A DNA stretch of 64,000 bases from an uncultured Collinsella sp. (GTDB lineage Bacteria > Actinomycetota > Coriobacteriia > Coriobacteriales > Coriobacteriaceae): positions 1 to 64,000 of the forward strand of contig CAUFMB010000003.1 of the NCBI GenBank assembly GCA_959026535.1. Reading direction: 5' to 3'. The notes under the pieces are model-generated. The model was not told the DNA's origin. It worked only from the letters and a program-made list of their open reading frames with translations, and did not search any database. The position numbers and the translations under genes were made by a program. The stretch's first letter is position 1, and every line of letters begins with the position of its first letter. Positions 1 to 7,519 of the stretch are shown piece by piece.

Positions 1-290
1 AGATATGGCACCGTGGGGACACATGTATGTCAATCCTGGTCTAACAGAGCCTTTAGCATTCTTCATTTCTGTCCACGGTTAATTGCAATCTGAGCACAGC
101 AATAATCAGTGTATAAATATACACCTGTAATTTTTTGGACGGGTTCATAGATGCTCGATTGGTAGCGAATTCCGCGCAAACCGTCACCAAACTCCACTTT
201 TGCCGCATCTAAAGGTTATTTTTGCGCAAATTTTTGGATGCCGATAGTCACAATGGGCAGGAGGCTGGTACCCACCGGAGAGGGCAACGC
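1..290. other. Intergenic left edge, no gene seen
   Basis: I see no convincing coding frame with a ribosome binding site here. The stretch is more AT-rich than the rest of the window and holds one operator-like palindrome (109-124). It is probably the 3' flank of the HMA gene plus the regulatory region of a gene lying left of the window. Confidence 0.4.
109..124. promoter_or_regulatory. Operator-like palindrome
   Basis: GTGTATA-AA-TATACAC is a perfect inverted repeat with 7-bp arms and a 2-nt centre in AT-rich intergenic DNA. The form fits a dimeric repressor site. No promoter of correct spacing could be assigned and the target gene is probably outside the window. Confidence 0.3.
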
Positions 291-674
291 CTACATTTTC
301 ATAACGTAATAGCCCGCACCCCTCACTGCCGTCTCGAGTGTGTCGCGATCAACCGGGCGCTTCGAGCGCACGCGTGCCGTGTGATCCGCATACGTCACCG
401 TTGCCCACACGCCGTCCAGCGCATTGAGGGCATTGGCCACGTTTTGAGCGCAGCCGTCACAGCTCATGCCGCCGATGAGCAGCTCATCGCTATAGGGATA
501 GTGCGATGCATCGGTATCCACCACAACAACCTTTTTGGCCTTCTTGCCGCTCGCACCATCGCTGCAGCAACTCTTCCCGTGTGTCGAAGCGGCAATGCGA
601 CGCAGTCCAAAAAACATGCCGACGGCAATGACGGCCAGCACGATGAGATTCGCAGAGTTGAGCAAGTCACTCAT
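291..674 (-). CDS. Membrane-anchored heavy-metal-associated (HMA) protein
   Basis: This is a small protein of 127 residues. It has one hydrophobic segment (about residues 9-24), then a linker with a Cys pair (KSCCSDG, 34-40), then a C-terminal HMA fold with the Cu-binding motif GMSCDGC (69-75). HMA domains of this kind bind Cu(I) through the two cysteines and pass it to P1B ATPases or repressors. The ATG at 674 was chosen because AAAGGGG lies just upstream; a TTG 15 bases further up would swallow that site. A CsoR-like pseudopalindrome sits about 30 bases upstream, so copper-responsive control is likely. The membrane anchor is unusual for a soluble CopZ-type chaperone. No copper ATPase is visible in the window. 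Confidence 0.85.
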   Translation of the reverse strand: MSDLLNSANLIVLAVIAVGMFFGLRRIAASTHGKSCCSDGASGKKAKKVVVVDTDASHYPYSDELLIGGMSCDGCAQNVANALNALDGVWATVTYADHTARVRSKRPVDRDTLETAVRGAGYYVMKM

Positions 675-703
675 GCGTTCCCCTTTCAAGTAGCACTATC
701 TAG

Positions 704-720
704 ATACCCCCATGGGGTGT
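704..720 (-). promoter_or_regulatory. CsoR-like copper operator
   Basis: ATACCCC-CAT-GGGGTGT is a pseudopalindrome of C4/G4 blocks with one arm mismatch. It matches the TACCC(C)/GGGGTA pattern of CsoR-family repressor sites and lies directly upstream of the HMA gene. Assignment to CsoR is inference; no csoR gene is present in the window. Confidence 0.5.
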
Positions 721-782
721 CCCCATCTTAACCCAAATTCATGTCCGTTCGGTCAATTAGTTTCCCTCTTCAAACTTTTTTG

Positions 783-829
783 TTGACCATGGCTTACTTT
801 CGTGTATAAGTTTTCCTAGGCTAACAACT
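783..829 (+). promoter_or_regulatory. Promoter with IdeR/DtxR-like half box
   Basis: TTGACC (783-788), a 16-nt spacer and TATAAG (805-810) form a sigma-70 type promoter. Just downstream, 811-829 contains CCTAGGCTAAC, which matches one complete half and the centre of the 19-bp DtxR/IdeR iron box (about 11 of 19 positions). A repressor here would sit on the transcription start and control the DUF3793-flavodoxin pair. Confidence 0.5.
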
Positions 830-849
830 GAGGACCCGAAAGGAGCATC

Positions 850-1554
850 GTGACTCGAACCATTGACATCCCAACATACCAAACGGCTGTCGTGCGCAAC
901 TGCTCCCCTACGCTCGCAGGTATCAAGCCGGCTTCGCTCTTTACCTATCCCGGCGTTTACGCCAACCAAAACGGAAAACCCGGCGCCGCCCATATCGAAG
1001 AGCGACGCTCTCGCCTGCTCGCCGTCATAGCCCAATGCAACCGCGAGCTCCAGCCACTCGGAATCCATATGAGCGTTTTGGTCTGGCGCCCCTGCGGAGC
1101 GCTCATCTATGTGTATCGCCCTGCGGACCTCATGCGATACCTCTCCGACCCCCGTGCCACGACGGCGCTAGCCGCCGAAGGTTACGATGTCCACAACCTG
1201 CCCGCATCCCTGGTGCATCTCGCCGCGCGCATCACGCTGGCAAGCAGCAATGCCGCAGAGAGCGCCTATGACGGCAGCGTCTGCGCGCTAGCGCGAAATA
1301 GGCACTGCGATACGGGGTGCATGTGCGAGTTCCCCCACGAAATTGGCTATTTTTTGGGCTATCCCTACGAAGATGTCCATCAGTTTATCGTCCAGCACGG
1401 CGAAAACTATAAGGTCTTTGGCGCATGGAAGGTATACACAAACGTTGAGCAGGCGCTCACGACCTTCGATTCCTATCGTGCATGCACGCAATACCTTACC
1501 TACATCTATCAACAGGGCTGCACCCTGGAACAACTTGTCCAGGCAACCCGATAG
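850..1554 (+). CDS. DUF3793 family protein
   Basis: The protein has 234 residues and starts at GTG with GAAAGGAG six bases upstream. The sequence resembles the DUF3793 family, notably the block FPHEIGYFLGYPYEDV in the C-terminal half, next to a Cys-containing stretch (CDTGCMCEF) and aromatic residues after it. No catalytic function is established for this family. It is commonly found beside flavodoxins and ferrous-iron transport genes, and here flavodoxin begins 46 bases downstream in the same direction, so the two are probably co-transcribed. The iron-box-like sequence at the promoter suggests expression under iron limitation. A role in redox or iron metabolism is inferred from context only. 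Confidence 0.75.
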   Translation: MTRTIDIPTYQTAVVRNCSPTLAGIKPASLFTYPGVYANQNGKPGAAHIEERRSRLLAVIAQCNRELQPLGIHMSVLVWRPCGALIYVYRPADLMRYLSDPRATTALAAEGYDVHNLPASLVHLAARITLASSNAAESAYDGSVCALARNRHCDTGCMCEFPHEIGYFLGYPYEDVHQFIVQHGENYKVFGAWKVYTNVEQALTTFDSYRACTQYLTYIYQQGCTLEQLVQATR

Positions 1555-1600
1555 AGCATACAAAACGCGGCCGCACGCCGCGCAACCGAAAGGAAAACAT

Positions 1601-2020
1601 ATGAGCAAGATCGCAGTCGTCTACTGGAGCGGTACAGGCAACACCGAGGTCATGGCAAACTTCGTTGCCGAAGGTGCAACCGATGCCGGTGCCGAGACCG
1701 AGGTCATCCCCTGCGCCGACTTCTCTGCCGACAAGGCCGCCGAATATGATGCCTTCGCCTTTGGCTGCCCCGCCATGGGCTCCGAGGAACTCGAGTACGA
1801 TGAGTTCCAGCCGATGTGGGACGAGGTCAAGGAGACTCTCGGTGACAAGAAGGTCGTCCTCTTTGGCTCCTATTCGTGGGCCGAGGGCGAGTGGATGGAC
1901 AACTGGAAGGCCGACGCCGACGATGCCGGCGTCAACGTCGTGGACTCCACCATCTGCTACGACGTGCCCGACGACGAGGGCGAGACCGCTTGCAAGGCCC
2001 TCGGAGCCGAGCTCGCGTAA
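1601..2020 (+). CDS. Flavodoxin
   Basis: This is a short-chain flavodoxin of 139 residues, a cytoplasmic FMN electron carrier that can replace ferredoxin when iron is scarce. The FMN phosphate loop is SGTGNTE (residues 10-16). The second FMN-contacting loop is FGCPAMGSEELEYDEF and the third is FGSYSWAEGEWMD, both typical of the family. The many acidic residues fit a low-potential flavodoxin. ATG at 1601 is preceded by AAAGGAAAAC. It follows the DUF3793 gene by 46 bases and is followed by a strong hairpin terminator, so the two genes form a bicistronic unit. Confidence 0.93.
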   Translation: MSKIAVVYWSGTGNTEVMANFVAEGATDAGAETEVIPCADFSADKAAEYDAFAFGCPAMGSEELEYDEFQPMWDEVKETLGDKKVVLFGSYSWAEGEWMDNWKADADDAGVNVVDSTICYDVPDDEGETACKALGAELA

Positions 2021-2070
2021 CGAACCCAGGGCTTCCAAAAGAGCCTGCATCAAAGCACATCCCCATCCCT

Positions 2071-2116
2071 ACAAAAGAGCGGGGGCTGGATTCAAGTCCA
2101 GCCCCCGCTCTTTTGT
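2071..2116. terminator. Bidirectional terminator
   Basis: A perfect 20-bp stem (2071-2090 with 2097-2116) has a 6-nt loop, with an A-rich left end and a T-rich right end (CTCTTTTGT). It separates the convergent flavodoxin and amino-acid ABC transporter units and can act in both directions. Confidence 0.9.
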
Positions 2117-2137
2117 AACGGCAGTTACATCAACCGG

Positions 2138-2890
2138 CTACGAGATATTGCCCAAGAACGCCTTGGTGCGCTCGCTCTTAGGATGGTCGAAGACCTCGCT
2201 CGGCGTACCCTCTTCCACAATGACGCCACCGTCCATAAAGACGACGCGGTCGGCGACATCGCGGGCAAAGCCCATCTCGTGCGTCACGACGATCATGGTC
2301 ATACCGTCGTGCGCCAGGTCGCGCATGACGCCCAGGACGTCGCGCACGAGCTCAGGGTCGAGCGCCGAGGTGGCCTCGTCAAAGAGCATGACGTGCGGGT
2401 TCATCGACAGGGCGCGGGCGATGGCAACGCGCTGCTGCTGGCCGCCCGAAAGCTGACTCGGCATAAAATCGATGCGCTCAGCAAGACCGACCTTGGTCAG
2501 CTCCTCGACGGCGATCTTCTCGGCCTCTTCCTTGCTGCGCTTGAGCACCTTTTGTTGCGCAAGCATGACGTTCTTTTTGACTGACAGGTGCGGGAACAAA
2601 TTGAACTGCTGGAACACCATACCCAGATGCGTACGTACCTTGTTAAGGTCGACGCCCTTGGCGCACACGTCCACGCCCTCAACGACAATCGAACCACTCG
2701 TAGGATGCTCCAGACGATTGATGCAGCGAAGCATCGTCGACTTGCCCGAGCCCGAAGGACCCAGGACTACGACGACCTCGCCCTTGTGCACATCCAGATC
2801 GATATCGCGCAGGACCACGTTATCGCCAAAGGCCTTCTGGAGGTTCTTGATGCTGACGACGACCTCGTTCGAGTTATTGGTTTCGCTCAT
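2138..2890 (-). CDS. Polar amino-acid ABC transporter ATP-binding protein
   Basis: This is a GlnQ/HisP-type ATPase of 250 residues that powers amino-acid import from the cytoplasmic face. Walker A is GPSGSGKST (44-52), the Q-loop is [10 protein letters not shown], the signature is LSGGQQQR, and Walker B is [12 protein letters not shown] followed by the H-loop histidine in VVTHEMGFA. Length and motif order are normal. ATG at 2890 has AAGGAGG upstream. It is the last gene of a binding protein-permease-ATPase operon read leftward, 12 bases after the permease stop, and is followed by the shared terminator. The substrate (glutamine, glutamate, cystine or another) cannot be told from the ATPase. 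Confidence 0.92.
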   Translation of the reverse strand: MSETNNSNEVVVSIKNLQKAFGDNVVLRDIDLDVHKGEVVVVLGPSGSGKSTMLRCINRLEHPTSGSIVVEGVDVCAKGVDLNKVRTHLGMVFQQFNLFPHLSVKKNVMLAQQKVLKRSKEEAEKIAVEELTKVGLAERIDFMPSQLSGGQQQRVAIARALSMNPHVMLFDEATSALDPELVRDVLGVMRDLAHDGMTMIVVTHEMGFARDVADRVVFMDGGVIVEEGTPSEVFDHPKSERTKAFLGNIS

Positions 2891-2902
2891 GATAGGACCT
2901 CC

Positions 2903-4264
2903 TTACAGACCGGCGATGTGATCGGCAGGCGTCGCGACAACCTGCCCGGCGCTCTTGGTGGGACGCTTCTTTTTGGTTTCGGCCGTACCCAGCAGTCTCG
3001 CCTCAAGACCGCTCACCAAGCGCGCAAGCGGCAGGGTGATGACCAGATAGAACAGGGCGGCAACCACGTACGGTGTAATGGAGCCCGTCGTGGCCACGAT
3101 GGTACGGGCGTTCATGACGATCTCGACCACACCCACGGCGGCAAGCAGCGACGTATCCTTGTAAAGCAAGATAAACTCGCTGGTCAGCGTAGGCAAAACA
3201 TTGCGGAACGTCTGCGGAATCATGACATAGAGCAGCGTCTGGAACGCGTTCATGCCCAGCGAACGCGCAGCCTCGTTTTGGCCCTTGGGGATCGACTGAA
3301 TACCGGCGCGGAAGATCTCACACAGATAGGCAGACGAATTCATGGCCATGACGATAACGCCCAAGACATAGTCGTCCACCTTGACGCCGGCCAACGGCAG
3401 ACCGAAGAACGCGATATAGATCTGCAGGAACGCCGGCGTACCGCGGATGATATTCACATAGATGCCGGCAAGGCAACGCAGGATGCGCGACTTGGATATG
3501 CGCATGAGCGACAGGGCAAAGCCAAAGGGAATTGCCAGCGGAAACGCCACAAGCACGATCGAGAGCGACATAAGGAAGCCCTTAAAGACGATCGGCAGGC
3601 TTTGGACCAAAATGACCGGGTTCAAGAACAGGCGCAGGAACATATTGGAGTTCCAGGCCTCGACCCACGGCTGCTCCTTAAGATCGGCCAGGAAGTTATC
3701 GAAGGCCGTCACGCCCTTGATCTCGACGGAAGGAATTTTTGAAATCTTCTTGGTCGAACCGTCGGCGAGCGTATAGGTGCCACTAAAGGCCTCATCGCCG
3801 CCCTCGACGGGAAACGTCACGCCGTAAACCTCGACACGGAAATAGCCGCCGGCAGGCGCCGTCTCGCCAAAATCAATCTTGAGCGTCTGGCCGTCAGCCT
3901 TGCACGTGGGCTTCATGGGCGTACGATCCATGCGGTCCTCGCCCGAGAGCATCGTCAATCGCGTGTCATCGGTACCAAACGTCGTGCCGTCGACAAACGT
4001 CAAAGAAAGACCGCTCAGCTCCTCGTCGGCATCGGCCTGGACCTCCCAGGTAATGCGCGTCTCGGTACCGCCGACCACAGCGCTGCCCGAACCGGTGTTG
4101 GGTCGGGCGGTAATCTTTGCGGTCTCAAGCGCCTGGGCGGTCGTGGGCGCATATGCCCCCACACACACCAGCGCAAGCGCCACGGCCATGACGCAGACTA
4201 GCTTTTGGAGCAAGGCGGGCAGTGGAAAACGCTGCTCCGCGGCCCCTTTGTTCAGTCGAGACAA
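2903..4264 (-). CDS. Amino-acid ABC permease with extra N-terminal exported domain
   Basis: The protein has 453 residues, about twice the size of ordinary HisM/GlnP permeases (about 220). A signal-like hydrophobic stretch (MAVALALVCVGAY) is followed by about 150 residues rich in Gly, Thr and Asp with a beta-sandwich look, then by the membrane permease domain in the C-terminal half. The coupling loop is present in the form EAARSLGMNAFQTLLYVMIPQ. The added domain is not a substrate-binding protein, because the separate lipoprotein gene upstream supplies that. TTG at 4264 was chosen because ATAGGAG stands five bases upstream; an in-frame TTG at 4369 lacks such a site. The gene lies between binding protein and ATPase in one operon. 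The ectodomain function is unknown. Confidence 0.85.
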   Translation of the reverse strand: MSRLNKGAAEQRFPLPALLQKLVCVMAVALALVCVGAYAPTTAQALETAKITARPNTGSGSAVVGGTETRITWEVQADADEELSGLSLTFVDGTTFGTDDTRLTMLSGEDRMDRTPMKPTCKADGQTLKIDFGETAPAGGYFRVEVYGVTFPVEGGDEAFSGTYTLADGSTKKISKIPSVEIKGVTAFDNFLADLKEQPWVEAWNSNMFLRLFLNPVILVQSLPIVFKGFLMSLSIVLVAFPLAIPFGFALSLMRISKSRILRCLAGIYVNIIRGTPAFLQIYIAFFGLPLAGVKVDDYVLGVIVMAMNSSAYLCEIFRAGIQSIPKGQNEAARSLGMNAFQTLLYVMIPQTFRNVLPTLTSEFILLYKDTSLLAAVGVVEIVMNARTIVATTGSITPYVVAALFYLVITLPLARLVSGLEARLLGTAETKKKRPTKSAGQVVATPADHIAGL

Positions 4265-4332
4265 GGTGGCTCCTATCGTAGAAGTTGCCGGCAAAACGAG
4301 ACGGAAATACTCTCCGTCAAGAGAAGCGCAAA

Positions 4333-4360
4333 GGCCCTCTCCGCCAAAACGGAAAGGGCC
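4333..4360 (-). terminator. Intra-operon hairpin between binding protein and permease
   Basis: GGCCCTTTCCG pairs with CGGAGAGGGCC (11 bp, one G-T wobble) around a 6-nt loop on the minus strand. There is only a short U-run afterwards, so it is more likely a partial terminator or mRNA-stabilising hairpin that lets the binding protein be made in excess. Confidence 0.6.
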
Positions 4361-4382
4361 CGTGAGCAATCAAGTAGCTATT

Positions 4383-5243
4383 TTACTTGATGTTGTACTT
4401 AGCCATGAGGGCGTCAACGGTACCGTCGTCGGTCAGGTCCTTGATGGCCTGGTTGATGTCGTCCTTGAGCTTGGTGTTGCCCTGGTTGATGGCGATGGCG
4501 TACTCCTCGCCGGTGCTAATCTGCTTAATGGTCTGGCAGGTGTTGAACTGCTCGGCGGTCAGCTGGCTGGCAACGGAGCGGTTGGTGACTACGGCGTCGC
4601 CCTTATCGGACTGCAGGGCGCTGAAGCACTCGGTGGCGTCCTTGTAGGGGACAATCTTGGCCTTGGGGAAGTTCTCCTGGGCAAAGGACTCGGCGGTCGA
4701 GCCAGACTGGACGATGATGGTAGCATCGGCGTTGTTGAGCTTCTCGCTGTAGTTGTCGGCCGTGATGTCGGCGTTATCGACCTTGGTCACGATAGCCTGA
4801 TCGTCCATGTAGTAGGAATCGGAGAAAGTGACTTCTTTCTCGCGCTCGGGCGTGTCGGTGATAGCCGCGATGGAGACGTCATATTTGGCGCCCGAAGCGA
4901 CGCCCGGAACCAGCGTGTCAAAGTCATTGTTGACATACTCGACATCCAGGCCCAGCTTGTCGCCGATAGCCTTGATGAGTTCAAGGTCAAAGCCCTGATA
5001 ATCGCCGTTGTCATCCTTGTACTCAAACGGAGCGTACTCGGCAGAGGTGCCGACGGTCAGCGTACCGTCCTTGACGAGCGCGTACTCCTTGGAGCCGTCG
5101 ACCTTCTCGACCTTAGCGTCGTCAGAGCTGCTGGAACCGGCATTAGAACCAGAGGTGGCGTTGGACGAGCCGCAGCCCGTCAGAGCGAGGGCGAGCGCCA
5201 TAGCACCCGTGGCGGCAAATGCGCCAAGCTTCTTCAGCTTCAT
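4383..5243 (-). CDS. Amino-acid ABC transporter substrate-binding lipoprotein
   Basis: This is an extracytoplasmic solute-binding protein of family 3, 286 residues. It has a lipoprotein signal peptide (MKLKKLGAFAATGAMALALA, lipobox LTGC) and a Ser/Gly/Ala linker. The mature part begins near KDGTLTVGTSAEYAPFEYKD and contains the family block GFDLELIKAIGDKLGLDVEY. It presents a polar amino acid to the permease encoded downstream. ATG at 5243 has GGAAGGAG at good spacing; an upstream in-frame ATG at 5309 has none. A sigma-70 type promoter lies at 5301-5329. It is the first gene of the three-gene operon. Ligand identity cannot be fixed from sequence alone. Confidence 0.93.
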   Translation of the reverse strand: MKLKKLGAFAATGAMALALALTGCGSSNATSGSNAGSSSSDDAKVEKVDGSKEYALVKDGTLTVGTSAEYAPFEYKDDNGDYQGFDLELIKAIGDKLGLDVEYVNNDFDTLVPGVASGAKYDVSIAAITDTPEREKEVTFSDSYYMDDQAIVTKVDNADITADNYSEKLNNADATIIVQSGSTAESFAQENFPKAKIVPYKDATECFSALQSDKGDAVVTNRSVASQLTAEQFNTCQTIKQISTGEEYAIAINQGNTKLKDDINQAIKDLTDDGTVDALMAKYNIK

Positions 5244-5300
5244 AATCAGTCTCCTTCCGGTGACCTCGTTTGATTCAGAGGTCTGCAAAAACTGTTGGCT

Positions 5301-5329
5301 ATTATGCACCCGGAATTACGAATCTGCAA
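5301..5329 (-). promoter_or_regulatory. Promoter of the amino-acid ABC operon
   Basis: On the minus strand TTGCAG (5324-5329) and CATAAT (5301-5306) are separated by exactly 17 nt, about 60 bases upstream of the binding-protein start. Confidence 0.6.
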
Positions 5330-5390
5330 TGAGAAAACTGATTGAAACAAACCCATAACGTGAATGGAATACTCTACTTTGTGACAGTCA

Positions 5391-6257
5391 TTACTGCTGC
5401 AATGACCTTAATAGTCTAATTTCAGCTGCATAACCTGCAAGTTCGTTCGGAGTCTCCAAAATAAACGGCAGCGAACGCAAGTGGCCATTCGATACAATAT
5501 TCTGCATAACCTGCATACCGCCACCAAATTCCTCGCTGCCAAGGTATCCCTTGCCGATGCACTCGTGACGATCTTTATGGGCGCCACAAGGGTTCTTCGA
5601 ATCGTTGATGTGTACGGCATGCAAGCGATCGATACCCACCACGCGGTCGAACTCGTCGAGTACGCCGTCCAGATCATGGATGATGTCGTAGCCGGCATCG
5701 CTCACATGGCAGGTGTCTAGGCAAACGCCCAGCTTGGCCGACAGCTCGGGGCGTTTGCCGGCAACACCCTCAATGATGAGCGCCAGTTCCTCAAAGCTGC
5801 GGCCCACCTCGGTGCCCTTGCCCGACATGGTCTCGAGCAGCACCGTCGTCTGCTGGCCCTCAAACATCACCTGACACAGGGCATCGACAATCATCTGAAT
5901 GCCGGCGTCGGAGCCCTGCCCCACATGCGCACCGGGATGGAAGTTGTAGTAGTTGCCGGGCAGCGCCTCCATGCGCCGCAGGTCCTCTGCCATAGCCTCC
6001 AAGGCGAACTCGCGCGCCCGCTCTTTGGCAGAACAGGGGTTGTAGGTATACGGGGCATGCGCCACCAGCGGTCCAAAGTCGTTTTGCGACATAAGCTCGC
6101 GCAGAGCCGCCACGTCATCCATGTCAAGGTCTTTTGCCTTGCCACCGCGCGGGTTGCGCGTAAAGAACGCAAAGGTATTGGCGCCAATGGACAACGCCGT
6201 CTCCCCCATTGCCCGATAGCCCTTCGTCGTCGAAAGATGACATCCGATCGTCAGCAT
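5391..6257 (-). CDS. nfo: Endonuclease IV (AP endonuclease)
   Basis: This is a TIM-barrel AP endonuclease of 288 residues that cleaves 5' of abasic sites in base-excision repair. The trinuclear zinc ligands are recognisable: HAPY, the FHPGAH histidines, LLETMSGKG (Glu), [12 protein letters not shown] (Asp and His), HINDSKN, the DRHECIGKG block with its conserved Asp/His, and the terminal FILETPNE glutamate. ATG at 6257 was preferred to a TTG two codons upstream because GAAGGGGAG is then properly spaced. A hairpin repeat (6278-6340) lies immediately upstream of the gene. It appears to be a single-gene unit. Confidence 0.95.
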   Translation of the reverse strand: MLTIGCHLSTTKGYRAMGETALSIGANTFAFFTRNPRGGKAKDLDMDDVAALRELMSQNDFGPLVAHAPYTYNPCSAKERAREFALEAMAEDLRRMEALPGNYYNFHPGAHVGQGSDAGIQMIVDALCQVMFEGQQTTVLLETMSGKGTEVGRSFEELALIIEGVAGKRPELSAKLGVCLDTCHVSDAGYDIIHDLDGVLDEFDRVVGIDRLHAVHINDSKNPCGAHKDRHECIGKGYLGSEEFGGGMQVMQNIVSNGHLRSLPFILETPNELAGYAAEIRLLRSLQQ

Positions 6258-6277
6258 CTCCAACTCCCCTTCATCAG

Positions 6278-6340
6278 TTGCGGTGAAATACGGTCTATTG
6301 GTGCCTTATTTTGGCGCAAACAGACCGTATTCCACCGCAA
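6278..6340. repeat. Extragenic hairpin repeat, copy A
   Basis: The left arm at 6278-6296 and right arm at 6322-6340 are 19-nt inverted repeats with one A-C mismatch. The outer part (TTGCGGTG-AATA) and the flank GTTATAAAAGGG are shared with copy B at 7445-7507. The inner part (CGGTCT/AGACCG) differs from copy B, but each copy stays self-complementary. The loop also holds a small GTGCC/GGCGC stem. It lies between the oxidoreductase stop and the nfo start. Confidence 0.85.
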
Positions 6341-6408
6341 GTTATAAAAGGGGCATCAGGAGCAAAGGCCTCCAGGCATTCCAAGCGCTGGCGCCATGCC
6401 CCCACGCC

Positions 6409-7428
6409 CTAAAGTTTCAAGCGAATCGCATCGATGATGTGCGCACAGCGCTGTGTGGCGGCAAGGGGCATGACGGGACTCTCGAGTTTCCCCGCCCGGA
6501 TGAGCTGGGTCGCATGCTGGATTTCGCCGTAGAAATCATCGACCTCAAACGGGGCATTTATTTCGAGCATTCGTCCGTCGGAGTACTTCACATAGGCGAG
6601 CTCGGGACGATGGAGGCGCTCGATTTCCAACGAGCCTCGCTCGCAGTCAATCGTTAAGCGGCTTTCATATGCAGCTTTGCCGTCGCACGCCATATGAATG
6701 GGTATGCCGCCGACGCTCATACGAATCTCGTCGACCCAATCAACGCGGCCGTCCGATACGTCACGCCAGCAAACTTCACGAGACGAAACATCGCACGCAC
6801 CCGCAAGCAGATCATCAAACCACCCGACCGCATAGCAGCCCATGTCATATAGACAGCCACCCTGCAACGGGTCGAGCAGATAACTCGAAGGGGGCTCACC
6901 ATAATCAAGTTTTTGCACGCTTTCGATCGAAACGATACGGCCGAGCTCACCCGACGCAAGCAAGTCCTTCACGCGAGTGCGCATCGGGCAAAACCGATTC
7001 TTCATCGCCTCCATAAACAGCACGCCGCGCTCACGGGAAACGGAGGCGATCGCATGGGCCTCTTCTTCATTCAAAACGGCCGGCTTTTCGCACAGCACGG
7101 CCTTTCCCGCGCGTAGTGCCCGACAGACCCAATGCGCATGCATGCCATGCGGAAGAGCCAAGTAGATTACGTCGACATCGGGGTCGGCAATCAACGCATC
7201 ATAAGCCGCATCGCCGTTATCGTCAGCTGTGGCATAACTGTGCACGGCATCAATCGAAAACGCCCTGCAAAACTCCTCAACATGCGAAGGAGTGCGACCG
7301 GCGGCAGCCACAAGCCGTGCCCCGTCCACCTCCTTGAGCGACGATGCAAATCGATGCGAAATGCGCCCAGCGCCCAAAACGCCCCAACGAACCTCACGCG
7401 AATCATTACGTAAACCTCGGTCACCCAC
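6409..7428 (-). CDS. Gfo/Idh/MocA family oxidoreductase
   Basis: This is an NAD(P)-dependent sugar or cyclitol dehydrogenase-like protein of 339 residues. The Rossmann motif is GVLGAGRISHRFA (about 17-29), the dinucleotide-site signature is CEKPAVLNEEEA with the catalytic-type EKP lysine, and the GFO_IDH_MocA C-terminal domain includes GGCLYDMGCYAVGW. Start GTG at 7428 has GGGAGG six bases upstream. It stands alone on the minus strand between two copies of a hairpin repeat, and downstream of an Fe-S aldo/keto reductase. The substrate is unknown. A second member of the family lies at 14837-15943, but the two are clearly divergent in sequence. Confidence 0.9.
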   Translation of the reverse strand: MGDRGLRNDSREVRWGVLGAGRISHRFASSLKEVDGARLVAAAGRTPSHVEEFCRAFSIDAVHSYATADDNGDAAYDALIADPDVDVIYLALPHGMHAHWVCRALRAGKAVLCEKPAVLNEEEAHAIASVSRERGVLFMEAMKNRFCPMRTRVKDLLASGELGRIVSIESVQKLDYGEPPSSYLLDPLQGGCLYDMGCYAVGWFDDLLAGACDVSSREVCWRDVSDGRVDWVDEIRMSVGGIPIHMACDGKAAYESRLTIDCERGSLEIERLHRPELAYVKYSDGRMLEINAPFEVDDFYGEIQHATQLIRAGKLESPVMPLAATQRCAHIIDAIRLKL

Positions 7429-7444
7429 GATAGCCTCCCATCAG

Positions 7445-7507
7445 TTGCGGTGAAATAGTTCCTGTTGATGCCTTATTCTGCCGCAAACAGGAACTATTCC
7501 ACCGCAA
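7445..7507. repeat. Extragenic hairpin repeat, copy B
   Basis: Inverted arms of 22 nt (7445-7466 and 7486-7507) have one mismatch. The outer TTGCGGTG-AATA and the right flank GTTATAAAAGGG match copy A at 6278. The inner stem here is GTTCCTGTT/AACAGGAAC instead of CGGTCT/AGACCG. It lies 16 bases upstream of the oxidoreductase start and overlaps no gene. Confidence 0.85.
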
Positions 7508-7519
7508 GTTATAAAAGGG

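Noticed and set aside
109..124. Palindrome at the left edge as an NrdR box
   Set aside because: The arms have the reverse order (GTGT...ACAC) to the NrdR consensus (ACAC...GTGT).
4265..4369. Longer N-terminus of the amino-acid permease
   Set aside because: The 35 extra residues are not signal-like, overlap the intergenic hairpin and lack a ribosome binding site; TTG at 4264 has one.
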